A DNA stretch of 64,000 nt from Membranipora membranacea (GCA_914767715.1 OU612073.1:23436001-23500000); one strand, 5' to 3'; shown: positions 12,884-24,092, numbered from the stretch's first letter. Made by a program: numbers and translations. Notes: generated by a model from the letters alone, not told the origin.

Positions 12884-13830
12884 CAGGGCTGTGCTCAAGT
12901 ACTTTTTTTCAGTTCAAGTAGAGTAAGCGAGTACTCAAAACAAAATCGAGTACAAGTACAAGTATACACATGTTTCTGCCTTCCGAGTACAAGTAGAGTA
13001 TCACAACTTGATTCCAAGTTCAAGTAGAGTTATCTCTCAAATTTCAAGTTCAAGTAGAGTTTTCCTTCTGAATTTCAAGTACAAGTATAAAGTACATTAA
13101 TCAAATATCAAGTACTTTTTATTAAATTAAAGTAAAACGAACAAACAAGTAAAACAGCCAAATTAACCAGTACAGGTAGGCCTATATATATAATATGATA
13201 ATGATAAGGGTATGATAATAATATGATAATATAATAGTATAATGTCCAACTATCCCCGGGTTCTAGATTTCTTTATTTATACTAGGCCCTGCAGCCTGTT
13301 GCATTTGCAGAAAATGAGGTTCTCCAGAACGGCATCGCTCATTGAGGCGTGATGTGGCCTCATCAAGATGCCACCGTGAGAGAATAATTCCTCTCGACGG
13401 CAGCAGAACATGCCGGCACACGCAACACTTTTTGGGCAAGAGGGTACAGCTTGAAGAGTATTTCCCGCTTTCGGTGCCAGAACACCAACGAATCGTGTGC
13501 TGCCATGGGTGTTGATCTGGCGAGCTCCAGATACATAGTAAACTGGCCGCAGAAATATTGTGTCAACAGGGAGTTGACAACTCCCTGGTGCAAGTAAGAG
13601 TATTGTATATTTGATGTAGAGTAAAGTAGAGTAGAGTATATTTGATGTAGAGTAAAGAAGAGTAGATTATTTAAGTTTGCAAGTAGATTCCGAGTACTTT
13701 CTTCCCAAGGGAGTACAAGTAGAGTATATTTATCCCATATTATGGCCCCTTCGAGTAGAGTAGAGAGTAGTTGAAATCGGTACTCGAGAAGTACTTGTAC
13801 ACGAATTTGTACTCGAGTAGCACAGCTCTG
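12884..13830 (-). mobile_element. hAT transposon, internally deleted, inside the GPCR
   Basis: Terminal inverted repeats are CAGGGCTGTGCT (left) and CAGAGCTGTGCT (right, reverse complement). The flanks CCGAGTAC (12876-12883) and CTGAGTAC (13831-13838) form an 8-bp target duplication with one mismatch, the hAT signature. Subterminal regions at both ends are packed with AAGTAGAGT and AGTACAAGT motifs, as in many hAT elements. On the minus strand at about 13360-13500 a hAT dimerisation segment remains (LVFWHRKREILFKLYPLAQ, then VPACSAAVERNYS). Most of the transposase is missing, so the element is non-autonomous. Confidence 0.85.
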
Positions 13831-13899
13831 CTGAGTACCAATGTGAGCTCTCTGATAGGGCAAAGGTTGGCAGCCGCACCAATCAGTGAAGAGCAAAGG

Positions 13900-13925
13900 C
13901 ATCAAGACATCAAGACATCAAGACA
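13900..13925. repeat. Triple 8-bp repeat in the GPCR exon
   Basis: Three head-to-tail copies of ATCAAGAC (GTCTTGAT on the coding strand), next to the in-frame TGA. An 8-bp unit shifts frame. Eight bp is also the hAT target length, so footprints of excision are possible. Confidence 0.6.
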
Positions 13926-14194
13926 GTTTGTGTAATACAATGTGATGAGAAACACACTTATTCCGTATGCCTTGAGCTTTGTGATGATTAATATGTGAAC
14001 TGTCATTATTAGAGCTATTGTTACGCTCATGGATATAGGCCAGAAGCAGCCTAGCTGTAACTGCTCTATAAAAAAATGGCATTTAAAAGAAAATTAGATG
14101 TAAAAAAGTGTAGGAATACAATAATTTTCAGTTCAGTTTATAGTTAAATTACATTGTCACAATGTCTGTCAAAGCAGGTGCACTGCATGATATT

Positions 14195-15640
14195 GATTTT
14201 CTAATGAATTATGAATCAATATATCATTAATCATCATGCTTTACGCTATTAAATATGGCTCAATGTAGCCTGTCTTGACAAGTTATGCTATGCTTGATGT
14301 AATTACTGTGATATCAAAAGATATTAGGATGTAAATTTGAGCATAGCAAATTGGTGAAAGTCTTTGTCTTTTGTTATATCGCTGCTGGGGCGTTGAGGCT
14401 CCTCTATAGTGATTTACAGCTCGTCTGTACAGTGATAGGTAGGTCAGTAGTCAGTGACAGCTGAACGACCATAGAAAGTTGGCAGAATTAAAGATACAGT
14501 TTTTTGGAACAGTTTATAGCGGCCGGAATTCCACGACTCACAACTAGATCACAGTGAAGTACGTAAAAAAGGCCCTGATTAGTGATTACAGCAGGAGAGT
14601 TTCGAATCTCAAACCATAGTGTTGGGGGTTAATCGGGTTAGAGGGGTAACAATGCTCTAGATGTTTAAGGATCAGTAAGTTGGTAGTATAAACCCATTCA
14701 CATGCAGTAGAGATAGACACATGGGGGGCCGTCGGACGGGGGGCAAAGTCTGGGGGGCTCAGACTAGGACGGCCGCACGAGACCACTGGTCTGAAAAATC
14801 TCTCAGTGGCACATCTGAAGGAATTGCGCAGGACTAGGTATATATGAGATGTGAAATTCAATTATGTAATTATGAGGAAAATATCACAGAGAACAATAAT
14901 CAGTAAGGCAGACACAAAATAGCCCACTGGAATGGGGAGGGAGTAGATGGGCTGTGGTATAAGGACAGGTCAGGGAGCTCTGTGTAGTCTATTGTTGAAA
15001 AAATACTTCTTCACATCCATCGGTGTTAAATAAGTCGCATAACAATTCTTGTTCCCATATTATTACTCCCCGCACAAGTTGACCACTGTAGATGGACTAC
15101 TGAGTCTCTATAATTAATGCTGGATCTGAATTTCAGTTCCTATTGTGCACCGATTCATTATCTATTCATACTGCACAGCAGCTCCTGGTTGTTGCTCAAT
15201 TTCATTAGAAAAATGAATTCACAAATTGAAGTTCTTTCAGCTCAATGACAATTATGAAAATGAAACCAAATTAGCACATCAAAATCATCGGCAGTAGAAT
15301 TTTATGACACAGTTATGCAACCCATGGTTCATTATTGATTTTGTAGTGAATTGTAAATCAGCCGGTCATCAATCATCATGCTGTATGCTTCTAAGTACGG
15401 CTCAGTGGAATTTCCCACTGGGTAATTACCGTGGTGTCATATGTTTTTGGATGTAAATTTGAGCATAGCATATTGGTAAAAGAAAGTCGCATAACATTTT
15501 TTTTGGTCCATAATATAACTCCCTACATAAGTAAATCCCTGTAGGTGTACTAACAATTCTCTATAATGAATTCTGTACCCGAACTGCTCAACCTCTTTAA
15601 TGAGGACCCCTAGTTCATACATGAATGAACATGGAGGATC
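14195..15640. repeat. Decayed local duplication
   Basis: 14195-14370 and 15325-15485 share an ordered series of matches (ATCATCATGCT, GGATGTAAATTTGAGCATAG and others). 14990-15130 and 15480-15600 also match on the pattern AAGTCGCATAAC. The units differ by indels. On the minus strand 15437-15700 is open and reads LVHLQGFTYVGS; the other copy has a similar LVHLQ-like segment in a broken context. It might derive from 5' exons of the neighbouring GPCR or a paralogue, but no function can be assigned. Confidence 0.45.
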
Positions 15641-15719
15641 AGGGAGAGTGAATGAAGTATTAATAGCAAGTGAAGAGCCTTGACCCACCAAGAGAACTGA
15701 GCACATCAGACATTAATTG

Positions 15720-16144
15720 GAGCTGAAATATGTGACAACAGCACACAGATACCTAGCCACATATTCAGTATTAGATAGTATTATAATAACAAGAAAAACC
15801 TACAGAAAAACAACAAGAAAAACGACCAGAAAAACACCAACGAAAACAGAATATGCAATCAGCTAAGTAAACCTAACCAAGATGATTGTGTGATTGTGGT
15901 TGCGAGTTTATATCTTGTTCTGTTTATATTGTATATGTTTTTCTATCATGACGATGTCTCTCACCCGTGTTTTTGTCTATCTCTAGGTTCGATATCACCG
16001 TTACAGGACAGGTCAATCAGGATTAAATTACTTTGATGGTTGTCGGTTCAGAGGTAGAATAGTATAATTCGGTGAGTTGTATATTTATATGAATTGAGCA
16101 TTTGCCATTAACTAGTTGTTAGTGTACACCCCAAAGTGCACCAT
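15720..16144. other. Non-coding, no feature recognised
   Basis: A-rich tract near 15790-15850, otherwise nothing recognised. Confidence 0.4.
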
Positions 16145-16147
16145 TTA

Positions 16148-16821
16148 AGCTGTAGCTCCACGTAACGATGTAATCACAGGCCGATGCTCGGCCAATCTCA
16201 CACTGCTACACAGGCCTATGAGTTAGTATATGATGGTCTAGTGAGTCATAGTGGCTCATAAATCAGGTGCCTAGATTGACCAATGAACTCCCTCAGTTCA
16301 ATTGATTGACCAATGATATTTAATGGGCGTGTTAACAAATGACCGGATATAGATGTCATATTAAATCCGGGTCTTTTTCACTTTGAATCTTCACCAAATA
16401 AAAGTTCAGTCTTCTGTAAAATTGATTTTCCTATGCTATACTATGGATGTCATGTCAGGACAGCTTCCATTTCCAAGTGATACAGCTATTACCTTCCATA
16501 TTTTCACTACAGCACCACTCCTATCTTTGTAGTTATGGTCTTTTTTATCATAAATAGGAGGATGTGATTTTACTACAGATATTATTATCAACTCCTCCAT
16601 TTTTGATAGCCTGTCACGATTTGATAGATGACGTGTTTAACCGCGTAATTATTGAAGCAAGCAATCAACAACCAATCAGCATAGAGGATCGTCCAGATCA
16701 CTCGGGCAAAAGACCAACAAGTTCGATGTCCACTTAACACGAGTAATCACTCGTGCAGATCCACCGATTAACCACTCGTGACCCCAAATCGATGTAAAAA
16801 TCGTGTCATGTAGCCATAGCT
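16148..16821. mobile_element. Harbinger-like MITE, degenerate
   Basis: Imperfect terminal inverted repeats: AGCTGTAGCTCCACGTAACG on the left and AGCTATGGCTACATG (reverse complement) on the right. Both are flanked by TTA (16145-16147, 16822-16824), a Harbinger-type duplication. The left end resembles the MITE at 2611 (TGTAGCTCCAC). Confidence 0.5.
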
Positions 16822-17532
16822 TTAGAGTGTATCAAAAGTGTCTAATATCCTATCTTAGATTAATTTTGGACACTTTTGATGGTTTCTAGAATTTTTGAAT
16901 TCATTCATTCAACTAAATATTCAAAGGTTGAACAACATTGTTAATTGTGAAGTATCCGGATCTATGTCCAAGGTTTACAGTTCTGATTATCAACAGGAAT
17001 TATTCCGCTCCCAGACTTAATTAAATAAATTTTTTTTTTTGCAACCCAGTAAACTCTTATCATTTGAAGGGGAGCAAACATATTTTTTTATGTAAGGTTC
17101 ATCTCGTGATTTGAGAAAAAGATCTTAAATTTCCCAGCCACCGGTTTTCCTTTTTAGCTGACAGCTGAGGCATTTCAAGCAACTTACCAAGATTAACATG
17201 TAAGCTTAATGCATCAATATTTCAAAGTATTGTTTCATCTAATTGTGCACTGAGCTGAGATCTGCAACAAGCAACAAGATGAATGTTGATTGTGTGCCTC
17301 ATCAGACAACCCGGTACATCCATCCATCAAAAGAGGACATTCTGCTCTGCCATCAGATTCCTTGTTGGATGTAATAAACTAAGCTACCACACAGGTTTCT
17401 TCAGATATGTAAAACAATAAACAATATACTAGAACAGTACCAGCATGATCACTAACAGCTCAAAAGATTATTAAATAACACTTTTCATGAAATCGTTACA
17501 TAAGACTTTGCCAACTCTCAAACGCTCTCATA

Positions 17533-17593
17533 ACTCTCAACCCTTTGAACACCAAGTCACATCTTAGAGTTCAAAGGGTTGAAAGTTATGAGT
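17533..17593. repeat. Imperfect hairpin, ~24-bp arms
   Basis: CTCATAACTCTCAACCC plus TTTGAAC on the left pairs with GTTCAAAGGGTTGAAAGTTA plus TGAG on the right, with a loop of about 18 nt. Size and shape would suit a miRNA precursor, but no target duplication or conservation can be seen here. A small MITE is equally possible. Confidence 0.5.
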
Positions 17594-17658
17594 GCATTTG
17601 CTGCATAATGGAACAAGCGGCAAAATAATCTTTGGTGGCAACATTTTCCATTGAGTGG

Positions 17659-17667
17659 CATAAAAGC
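17659..17667 (+). promoter_or_regulatory. Candidate TATA box, lectin gene 1
   Basis: CATAAAAGC about 270 bp upstream of the start codon. A non-coding first exon ending at ACAGAG|GTATTG (about 17742) and spliced to TTGTAG|ATTC just before the ATG would match the arrangement of the neighbouring lectin gene. Confidence 0.35.
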
Positions 17668-17931
17668 CGAAACTGGAGACAGGAAGAGCATTCTTGGCAG
17701 AAAACTAGAGCCGACATCTCATCATAATACTATCTAAACAGAGGTATTGTCAATTAATTTTTATCTAAAAATTGTAATCGAGTAGTAAAATGAATTATTT
17801 TTTATATTGATATTTTTTCTTTGTGCTTTTCATGTTTAGGGATTACCAAAGGAGTTTGTTCTAGTCACAATTCTAACTGTTTATGTACATATGTTATATA
17901 ATTGTAAATTGTAGATTCTAATGAGATCAGA

Positions 17932-19762
17932 ATGAAATCTGTTATTCTCCTACTTGTCTCATGTAAGTATGCAACCAGACAGATAATACATATCCCCCAG
18001 GCAGCTGGCTCTCATGGTACGCAGATTTTGTGCTACCCAACCATAGCTCACTCTTTGCAGGCAATTTTATATATTTTTCCCTTTAAAAAGAATTAAATAA
18101 AAATTGACATCAATCATCAGACTTGGACAGATTACATTGACCTCATTGTTTGTTTAAATGCTAATTTTTTTCCCTGATCTCCATGGCAAAAAAGAAACAT
18201 TCATGTATATATATTTATCAGGTACTGCTCTGATCTGTGGCTTCCCTTTAGAGGGTGAGGGTGACAAAACCATCAGTGGCTTCTTCCCTAATGTTGGTAA
18301 GTTAGAAAGTAATTTGATGTGGATCTAATGAACCAAACTAACTAAATGACATAGAAATCATTTTATCATGTTGATATGCAATGTTAGGTAGGTTATGTTA
18401 GGTATATTTTGATACGGTGTGTTTATTTATATCTCCAAGATGAAATGTGTTGTAACAATCATTGAAGTTTAGAAAGTTTCTGGCTCATTTAAACAAAAAT
18501 CTCTTTCTCCAGATAAAGCATAAAGTGAGATTGAATTTTTTTACATGTTCAATTGGTTTTGCCGAAAACTGCTTTTTCAGTGACAGATCCATCATCCCAA
18601 AATTTGTTGTTAACAGCAAGCAATCAATCAATAGATAACACTTCTTGCAAGGCAGTAACATTAATTCTCACTTTCGATGTGTAACACATAGACAAAACAC
18701 ACGTGTGTTTTGTCTATGGTGTAACATCACTAGTAACATTGACACAAAGCAAAGCTTATTTCCTCTTTTTAAGACTGTGGAAGAAAATAGAAAAGCTTGT
18801 CCTCAGTTTGTTGTGTCCAGACGGCTGAAATCTCATAGCTGATGAGATAGCTAAGGCAAAGATGCTTGTATAGATGTACATTAAAATACAAGAATCTCCA
18901 TGAGCAATCTGCTGATTTTCACGCTAATATTTAATTCCCTCTTCTGCAGATCCAGTTGGTTGTCCAGTCGGTTGGTTACAAGCCGGGGAAGTGTGCTATC
19001 AGTTTAACCAAATTCATAATACCTTTGACCAGGCAAGATCCTCTTGTAAAGAAGCCAGGGGTACTCTGGCAGTCATCAACAGCAGAGCAGAATTTGAAGC
19101 CCTGAAACAACTTCGAATAAGTAATGGTATGTGTGAAACTTTTTTATTTGAACGGCTTGTTTCTGGCAACAGTGTCAAAGTAGGTAGAGAAACCCGCTGA
19201 CGTTAAGCCATATCTGTCTTTGAAGTTTTGACAATCTAAGCATGCAGTTCTTTTCAAGCTAGGGTTTGTGTTGGACAAAGCCATCTCCCTAAATATGCTC
19301 TTACTTTTACCGAGTATTTGTATACATATGGCGTTAAGATAATTGATGATTTTGATGCAACCAAATCGTAACTCAAGGTAATTGCACCAAAAAACTCTTT
19401 CATGCTATTTGGGAAATATCAAAACTGTATCCATTCAACCACTATGTAGATCACAATAATTCAAACCAGATCACTTTAGCTACCATATCATATTTCCTAA
19501 AATGTAACGATTTGATATTTTTCAAGATTTTACTCATGACAAGTACTACTGGATTGGAGCAAATCAGACAGCCCGGAACTCTGCTAATTTTGCTAACATC
19601 GACGGCACAGACATGGTCAGTGGGCTCTGGTTTCCTGGGGAGCCTAATTCGATCCGCTCAGGCATGCAATGTGTAAACATGGGAGAAATCGGGCAAGGCT
19701 ATCGGCTGAATGATTACACCTGTGCTAACTCACTGCCATATCTCTGTGAAATAGATCTATGA
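17932..19762 (+). CDS. Secreted C-type lectin with EPN motif, 4 coding exons
   Basis: Exons 17932-17962, 18222-18296, 18950-19126 and 19527-19762 join (all phase 1) to 172 residues. Residues 1-17 (MKSVILLLVSCTALICG) are a signal peptide. A single C-type lectin domain spans about 40-172, with CPVGW at its start, the WIGA core motif (WIGL position), WFPGEPN, and NDYTC near the end. EPN at 133-135 with N156-D157 forms the Ca2+ site 2 pattern known to favour mannose-type sugars. The usual Trp of WND is Leu here. The likely role is a secreted soluble lectin in recognition or agglutination; this is inferred from family. It lies upstream of a second lectin gene on the same strand with an identical 31-nt start-exon length. 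Confidence 0.88.
18687..18718. mobile_element. 32-bp palindromic micro-element with 8-bp target duplication
   Basis: A perfect palindrome beginning CATAGACAAAACACAC and ending with its reverse complement. Direct repeats GTGTAACA (18679-18686 and 18719-18726) flank it exactly. It lies in intron 2 of lectin gene 1. See the related insertion at 63146. Confidence 0.8.
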
Positions 19763-19985
19763 ACATATTTTATAAAAGAGAGTGATTGGAGCATTTACCA
19801 CCTTACTATTGGTATTCCTGATGAGATTTATGACAAACATTAACTAACAGACTTTTTTCAATGAGCCACTTCAATGCTATTTAAACACAAACAATGTTTT
19901 ATGATTCATTTGCATCATTATAATCACTGCTTCATGTAATGTGCCTAACCATAAGACAATAGAGTAAACTTTTGAAAATAAGTGT

Positions 19986-19991
19986 AATAAA
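19986..19991 (+). terminator. AATAAA polyadenylation signal, lectin gene 1
   Basis: Canonical hexamer 224 bp after the stop codon. Confidence 0.55.
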
Positions 19992-19999
19992 TCTGTGAA

Positions 20000-20700
20000 A
20001 AATTCCTTACTTTGAGACCATGTATGATCAATTCCGGCACTCTGCACGAGACCCTCATTGCAGCTTTACAATTTTCATGACACAGAGGAATTCAATACAA
20101 CCAATTTAAATTCTGTGTCTTGGTAAGTCTTGTACTTGTATTATTATCAACTTCCTGCTTCAGAACTGTGAAATCAAAGCGCCACACTACCATATGGAGA
20201 TAAGTAAATACCAAATCCAACTCGAAGCAGTCATACTATAATTGTGATTATTTGCGGTTGAATTTGAGGTCATACAATTGGTAAATAGTATTAATGTATG
20301 ATGTGCTCGGACTTTGCGCCTCCCCTACCTCCCCTACATCACCCCTATATCCTGGGTTATAGCATGATACGAACGGTTAATCGGCAGCCAATAACTGTTT
20401 ATGGCAGTCATATCTTGGGGTCATGTGACATCAAAATTAATTAGTCATAAGATTTGAAATGCGTAAATACCCCAATATTTCCCTGACTTATAACTACCTA
20501 GCATTATAAAAACTGTTAATTGGCAGCAAGTTGCTGTTCTAGGGGCCCATAATTGATGTCAAGGTCATTAAGCATCAAAATGGGTATTGCCATTACATTA
20601 GCCCTACCAAGATATCTCTAATTGCTTGTATAACTGATGAGTTGTTCTTCAGATATTAAAATAAGTTAAAAGAGCTGTGGATATTCATTCACTCATTACT
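20000..20700. other. Intergenic, no feature recognised
   Basis: No exon, repeat array or transposon end seen. A CCCCTACCTCCCCTAC-type run lies near 20330. Confidence 0.4.
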
Positions 20701-20705
20701 AGTAG

Positions 20706-20950
20706 GAGGAGGTGGTTCAATTGATTAGAGCGCTCGTCCTTCAGCATGCAAGTGATCAAGGTCGTTGGTTCGTATCCCACTGCAGTCTATCTACTACTCG
20801 GGCTTGTTGGCCCCCAGGTGTGATCCGACCTGCCTGCAAACAGAGAGCAACCTGGCGCAGGCATTGCAGCATAGCACATAAGGCAATAAATATTTTGCCG
20901 CCCAAGCTCCGGGATGTAATGTGTGAAGTGACATCTCAACCATTTTTTTA
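20706..20950 (+). mobile_element. tRNA-derived SINE
   Basis: The head reads GGTTCAATTGATTAGAGCGC (A-box-like), and GGTTCGTATCC follows at B-box spacing. That is the internal RNA polymerase III promoter of tRNA-related SINEs. The downstream body contains CTCGGGCTTGTTGGCC. The cloverleaf is imperfect, so a functional tRNA is unlikely. The 3' boundary is estimated. Confidence 0.6.
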
Positions 20951-21169
20951 GCAGTAGTACAATTAGCTCATAGCATAGGATAATCTTGAGAAAATCAGTT
21001 GGTAATTTCACATCTACACATATGAAAATATGCTGTGACCAAGTCTCATCAAATTAAACAAAGTAGCTCTTGACTTAGTTGGATCTCTGATGAAAGCTTA
21101 CATAGTGGTGTGAGCAGATAAATAATCAAAGCAAATGTATGACTAATAGCTAATTTTTTACCACAATAT

Positions 21170-21245
21170 AGACGTTATTTCCTTCGCAGCCAAAAAGATC
21201 GAAGATGCTGATCTCAAAATCCCAGGTTCGAACCTGGTTGCAGGA
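21170..21245 (+). pseudogene. tRNA-like fragment (perfect T arm)
   Basis: CCAGGTTCGAACCTGG is a perfect T-arm and B box. The preceding GATGCTGATCTCAAAATC could be an anticodon arm. The D arm and acceptor pairing are poor, so this is most likely a tRNA-derived repeat. Confidence 0.35.
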
Positions 21246-21330
21246 TATGATATGACCAGCTAGAAGTAGCAAGATATTAGAAAGTGGAAGTACATTTGAA
21301 ATGACTGACTAGGCCTGATGAAGCTGGTAA

Positions 21331-21721
21331 TAGACAGTTTTCTGAGCTCTTATTTATGCCTCAATTCGGAGTTGTCCTCTCTCCAGTTTGGTGCTTTTAA
21401 CCCACACCGCATAGGAAAAACCTGCTGAAAGAGAGTTATCTTGTAAACTGCTTATGATAGGATAAAAATGATTTTTGATTCAGAGTCTGCACCATTGAAG
21501 ACTCTGTGAGACAGGGTTTCCAAATCATTGGAGGCGTGAATGTTGATAAATCTTCATTTTAGTGACGAAAATCATGAAAATTTCTGCCAAATTGTCCGCA
21601 AAACAGGCAGATAATATTAAAATTGACTATCCAATTACTAAAATTATTTCCCAAACTATGTCCATATGAGTTTTCAATGTTGCAGATTCTGAATCAAAAA
21701 TAATTTTTATCAGGATATATC
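21331..21721. mobile_element. Foldback MITE, truncated copy
   Basis: Starts TAGACAGTTTTCTGAGCTC and is collinear with the left arm and centre of the complete copy at 23213. It lacks the right terminal repeat, and similarity ends after the second ATTCTGAATC. Confidence 0.65.
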
Positions 21722-21729
21722 TATATCGA

Positions 21730-23035
21730 GCATAATCTGAAGAGAGGCAATGCAATAAATTACCATCAAACCAGTATACCACAAAATAATTTCAGCTTGG
21801 ACCCTTTGCAAGTTGTGTACACCAGCCATTTATATATATGTAGGGCCCACAACAGATGACTTACAATTTAAGAGGACTTCCATCCACTCAAGTTACCATT
21901 ATTTGCCCAGTGATAAAATGGTCATCGACGTGGTGTCGCCGGTCTTTTCCAAATCAATGCTGTAATTTATTTTTTGCTTGAGATTTGCCATGTAGATGAC
22001 GTATATGTTCGTTGGTATGTTACAAAATTTTGCTTTATATATAGCTATTGTGACACCAACTTAGTAAACGACAACAGGTTCGCCCCTTGACAAATAGCTA
22101 ACCCTTTGTAGAATCCATTTGACTTACTGTCTCTTTTATGTTGAAATTCCTCAAAAGCCTACAATTGCATCAAAGTGAATTCTGTTTACAGTTTGGTATG
22201 GGAGGAATTCCGAGCTGAAAAATCTGCTGGTAGTTGCAAAGTTCTTTGAAAGGAAATTGACAGGAAAATACGCGCCGGCAAGTCTATTCTGAATAAGAGG
22301 GTTCAATGCTAACCTGCTTGCATTGTACTAAAGTTAAACAAGAAGTGCCTGCAGAGAGGCTGTCGCAAGCAGACTGTTTTTTTGTATTTCCTGCAAGAGG
22401 TGTGCAGGTGCAAGAGTTGTGCAGTAAAGTCGAGATTGTTGGCAGTGCTAGATTGTCAAGCCTCTGTTCATTTTCGTCAGAGAATGACAGCATAATGCGT
22501 GAAGCAGAGCACTGGATTCTCTATAGTCTTATTTTGTCAGTGATTGATAACATATTTTACCATGCAGGGAGGGCGTAGGTGATTTAAGACCTAGTGTTGG
22601 CTACATGAAATTTTTTAGGCCATCGCTATTCATGCCGATGTGTTTCAATAAGGGAGCATTTAGATAGTGGTAGTCTACATGATTACTGAATGTGTGTCCT
22701 CTACAACAACGCCTTAACTGAACACAGTACTGACACGTTTAAAACTTTGATACCTTGCAGGATGAAACTAAAAGAAAATATAACTTAACATAACTTAAGA
22801 CTCGTTTATTAATTTTGCATTAATGCATTTTATGTTTTGTTAATCAGGCAGGCTGGTAACTTCAATCAAAACTGGACTTTGGTCAAGTTCAAGAACAAAC
22901 ACATCAAAGATACACATCAAATATAGAGATATATCAAAGGACGAAAGAGTTCAACCAAATTTAGTCTTGTCAGACAGATGAGGGAGAGAAAGTTGATTGG
23001 CTGATTGATGAATGCACTTGATCATGTGACACCTG
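21730..23035. other. Intergenic between the two lectin genes
   Basis: Apart from two overlapping 69-90-residue chance ORFs near 22300-22580, nothing is recognised. Confidence 0.4.
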
Positions 23036-23043
23036 AGTATATG

Positions 23044-23050
23044 TATATAA
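23044..23050 (+). promoter_or_regulatory. TATA box, lectin gene 2
   Basis: TATATAA is followed about 75 bp later by the donor AGATTG|GTGAGT (23124/23125). This fits a short untranslated first exon spliced to the acceptor at 24559, 29 bp before the start codon. Confidence 0.5.
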
Positions 23051-23212
23051 GAACAACGGACCACGCTGGTACCTATCAGTTCGTTCTTCAAAGGTGGCTT
23101 GATCCTCATTCACAGAAAGATTGGTGAGTACGTTCGCTACTTTTAAATAATGATATTCAAATACTGAACTCGTTTTGAATATCATAACCACTTTATCATC
23201 AATCATGTAATA

Positions 23213-23720
23213 GACAGTTTTCTGAGCTCTGATTTAGGCCTCTATTTGGAGTTGTCCTCTCTACAGTTTGGTACTTTTAACCAACGCCACATAGGAAAAA
23301 CGTGCTGAAAAGAGGGTTATCTTGAAATCCGCTTACAGTAGGATAAAAAGGATTTTTGATTCAGAATCTGCACCATTGAAAACTGATAGGGACATAGTTT
23401 GGGAAATACTTTTGGTATTCGGTTAGTCAATTATATCAATTTCTGCCAGTTTTGCGGACCATTTGGCAGAATTTTTCTTGAATTTCGTCACTAAAATTAA
23501 GATTTATCATCATTCAAGCCCCCAATGATTTGGAAACCCTGCCTCACAGGGTTTTCAATGGTGCGGATTCTGAATCAAAAATCAATTTTATCCTAACATA
23601 AGCGGTTTTCAAGAAAACCCTCTTTCAGCACGTTTTTCCTATGCGGCGTGGGTTAAAAGTACCAAACTGGAGAGAGGACAACTCCAAATTAAGGCATAAA
23701 TCAGAGCTCAGAAAACTGTC
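23213..23720. mobile_element. Foldback MITE with ~190-bp inverted repeats (TA duplication)
   Basis: The ends GACAGTTTTCTGAGCTC and GAGCTCAGAAAACTGTC are reverse complements, and inverted similarity continues for roughly 190 bp on each side. TA flanks both ends (23211-23212, 23721-23722), as in Tc1/mariner-type elements. It sits in the 5' untranslated intron of lectin gene 2. Confidence 0.75.
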
Positions 23721-24092
23721 TATACAAGTGCCCTCCTTGATAACAATGCTTTTAACAAATCCTCCTGATGCACTGCGATATTTATCTTTTAGCCCGCATT
23801 TGTCTGGAAAAGCTATCAAGAAAGAATAACTTGTTTTATGCATGATCTGATGTGTCAATTATGACTAGATCAGCTAATAAAATTGATATATTTATATATG
23901 CTTTGATCCCTGATAAAAAGATTATATCTAAAGCACCTCAAACTAATCATCATCATCATTTGTATTACCTTGATACCTTAAATCCAGTGATGCTATGTTC
24001 TCAGATGCCTTCTACAACTGTAACGGAAATCAAAGTATATTGACAAAACTCTGTATTCGTAATTTTGGTTGTTGCTTATCACAATTTGTTAA

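Larger units (their letters stand above)
12281..14065 (-). pseudogene. Class A (rhodopsin-like) GPCR pseudogene, split by a hAT element
   Basis: The minus strand encodes most of a seven-helix receptor from a splice acceptor at 14066. TM1 has TIALIMTVHILIITKL, and TM3 ends FSLMDRW at the DRY position. TM4-TM5 and a TM6 (FLSTVMFFVFSAITF) follow. After TM6 the frame runs LESLKVVV, while a hydrophobic helix-8-like segment (SILAFLIITKSYQKKLKERH) sits in another frame, so a frameshift is likely. In-frame TGA (13902-13904) and TAG (12734-12736) also break it. A 947-bp transposon sits between LVL and GQSAAINMTL. Upstream and last exons were not found. Which receptor subfamily is unknown. The number of lesions makes this a pseudogene unless the assembly is faulty. 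Confidence 0.75.

Noticed and set aside
13567-13587. CAGGGAG...CTCCCTG hairpin inside the hAT element as a further 7-bp-family insertion
   Set aside because: The flanks GTGTCAA and GTGCAAG agree at only 4 of 7 positions, too weak to claim.
13363-13905. 180-codon minus-strand ORF
   Set aside because: It is a chimera: a wrong-frame piece of the GPCR exon read into the hAT element. Only its C-terminal part is a real hAT remnant.
20712-20785. Functional tRNA gene
   Set aside because: A-box and B-box are present but the acceptor stem and T stem do not pair well, and a SINE-like body follows.
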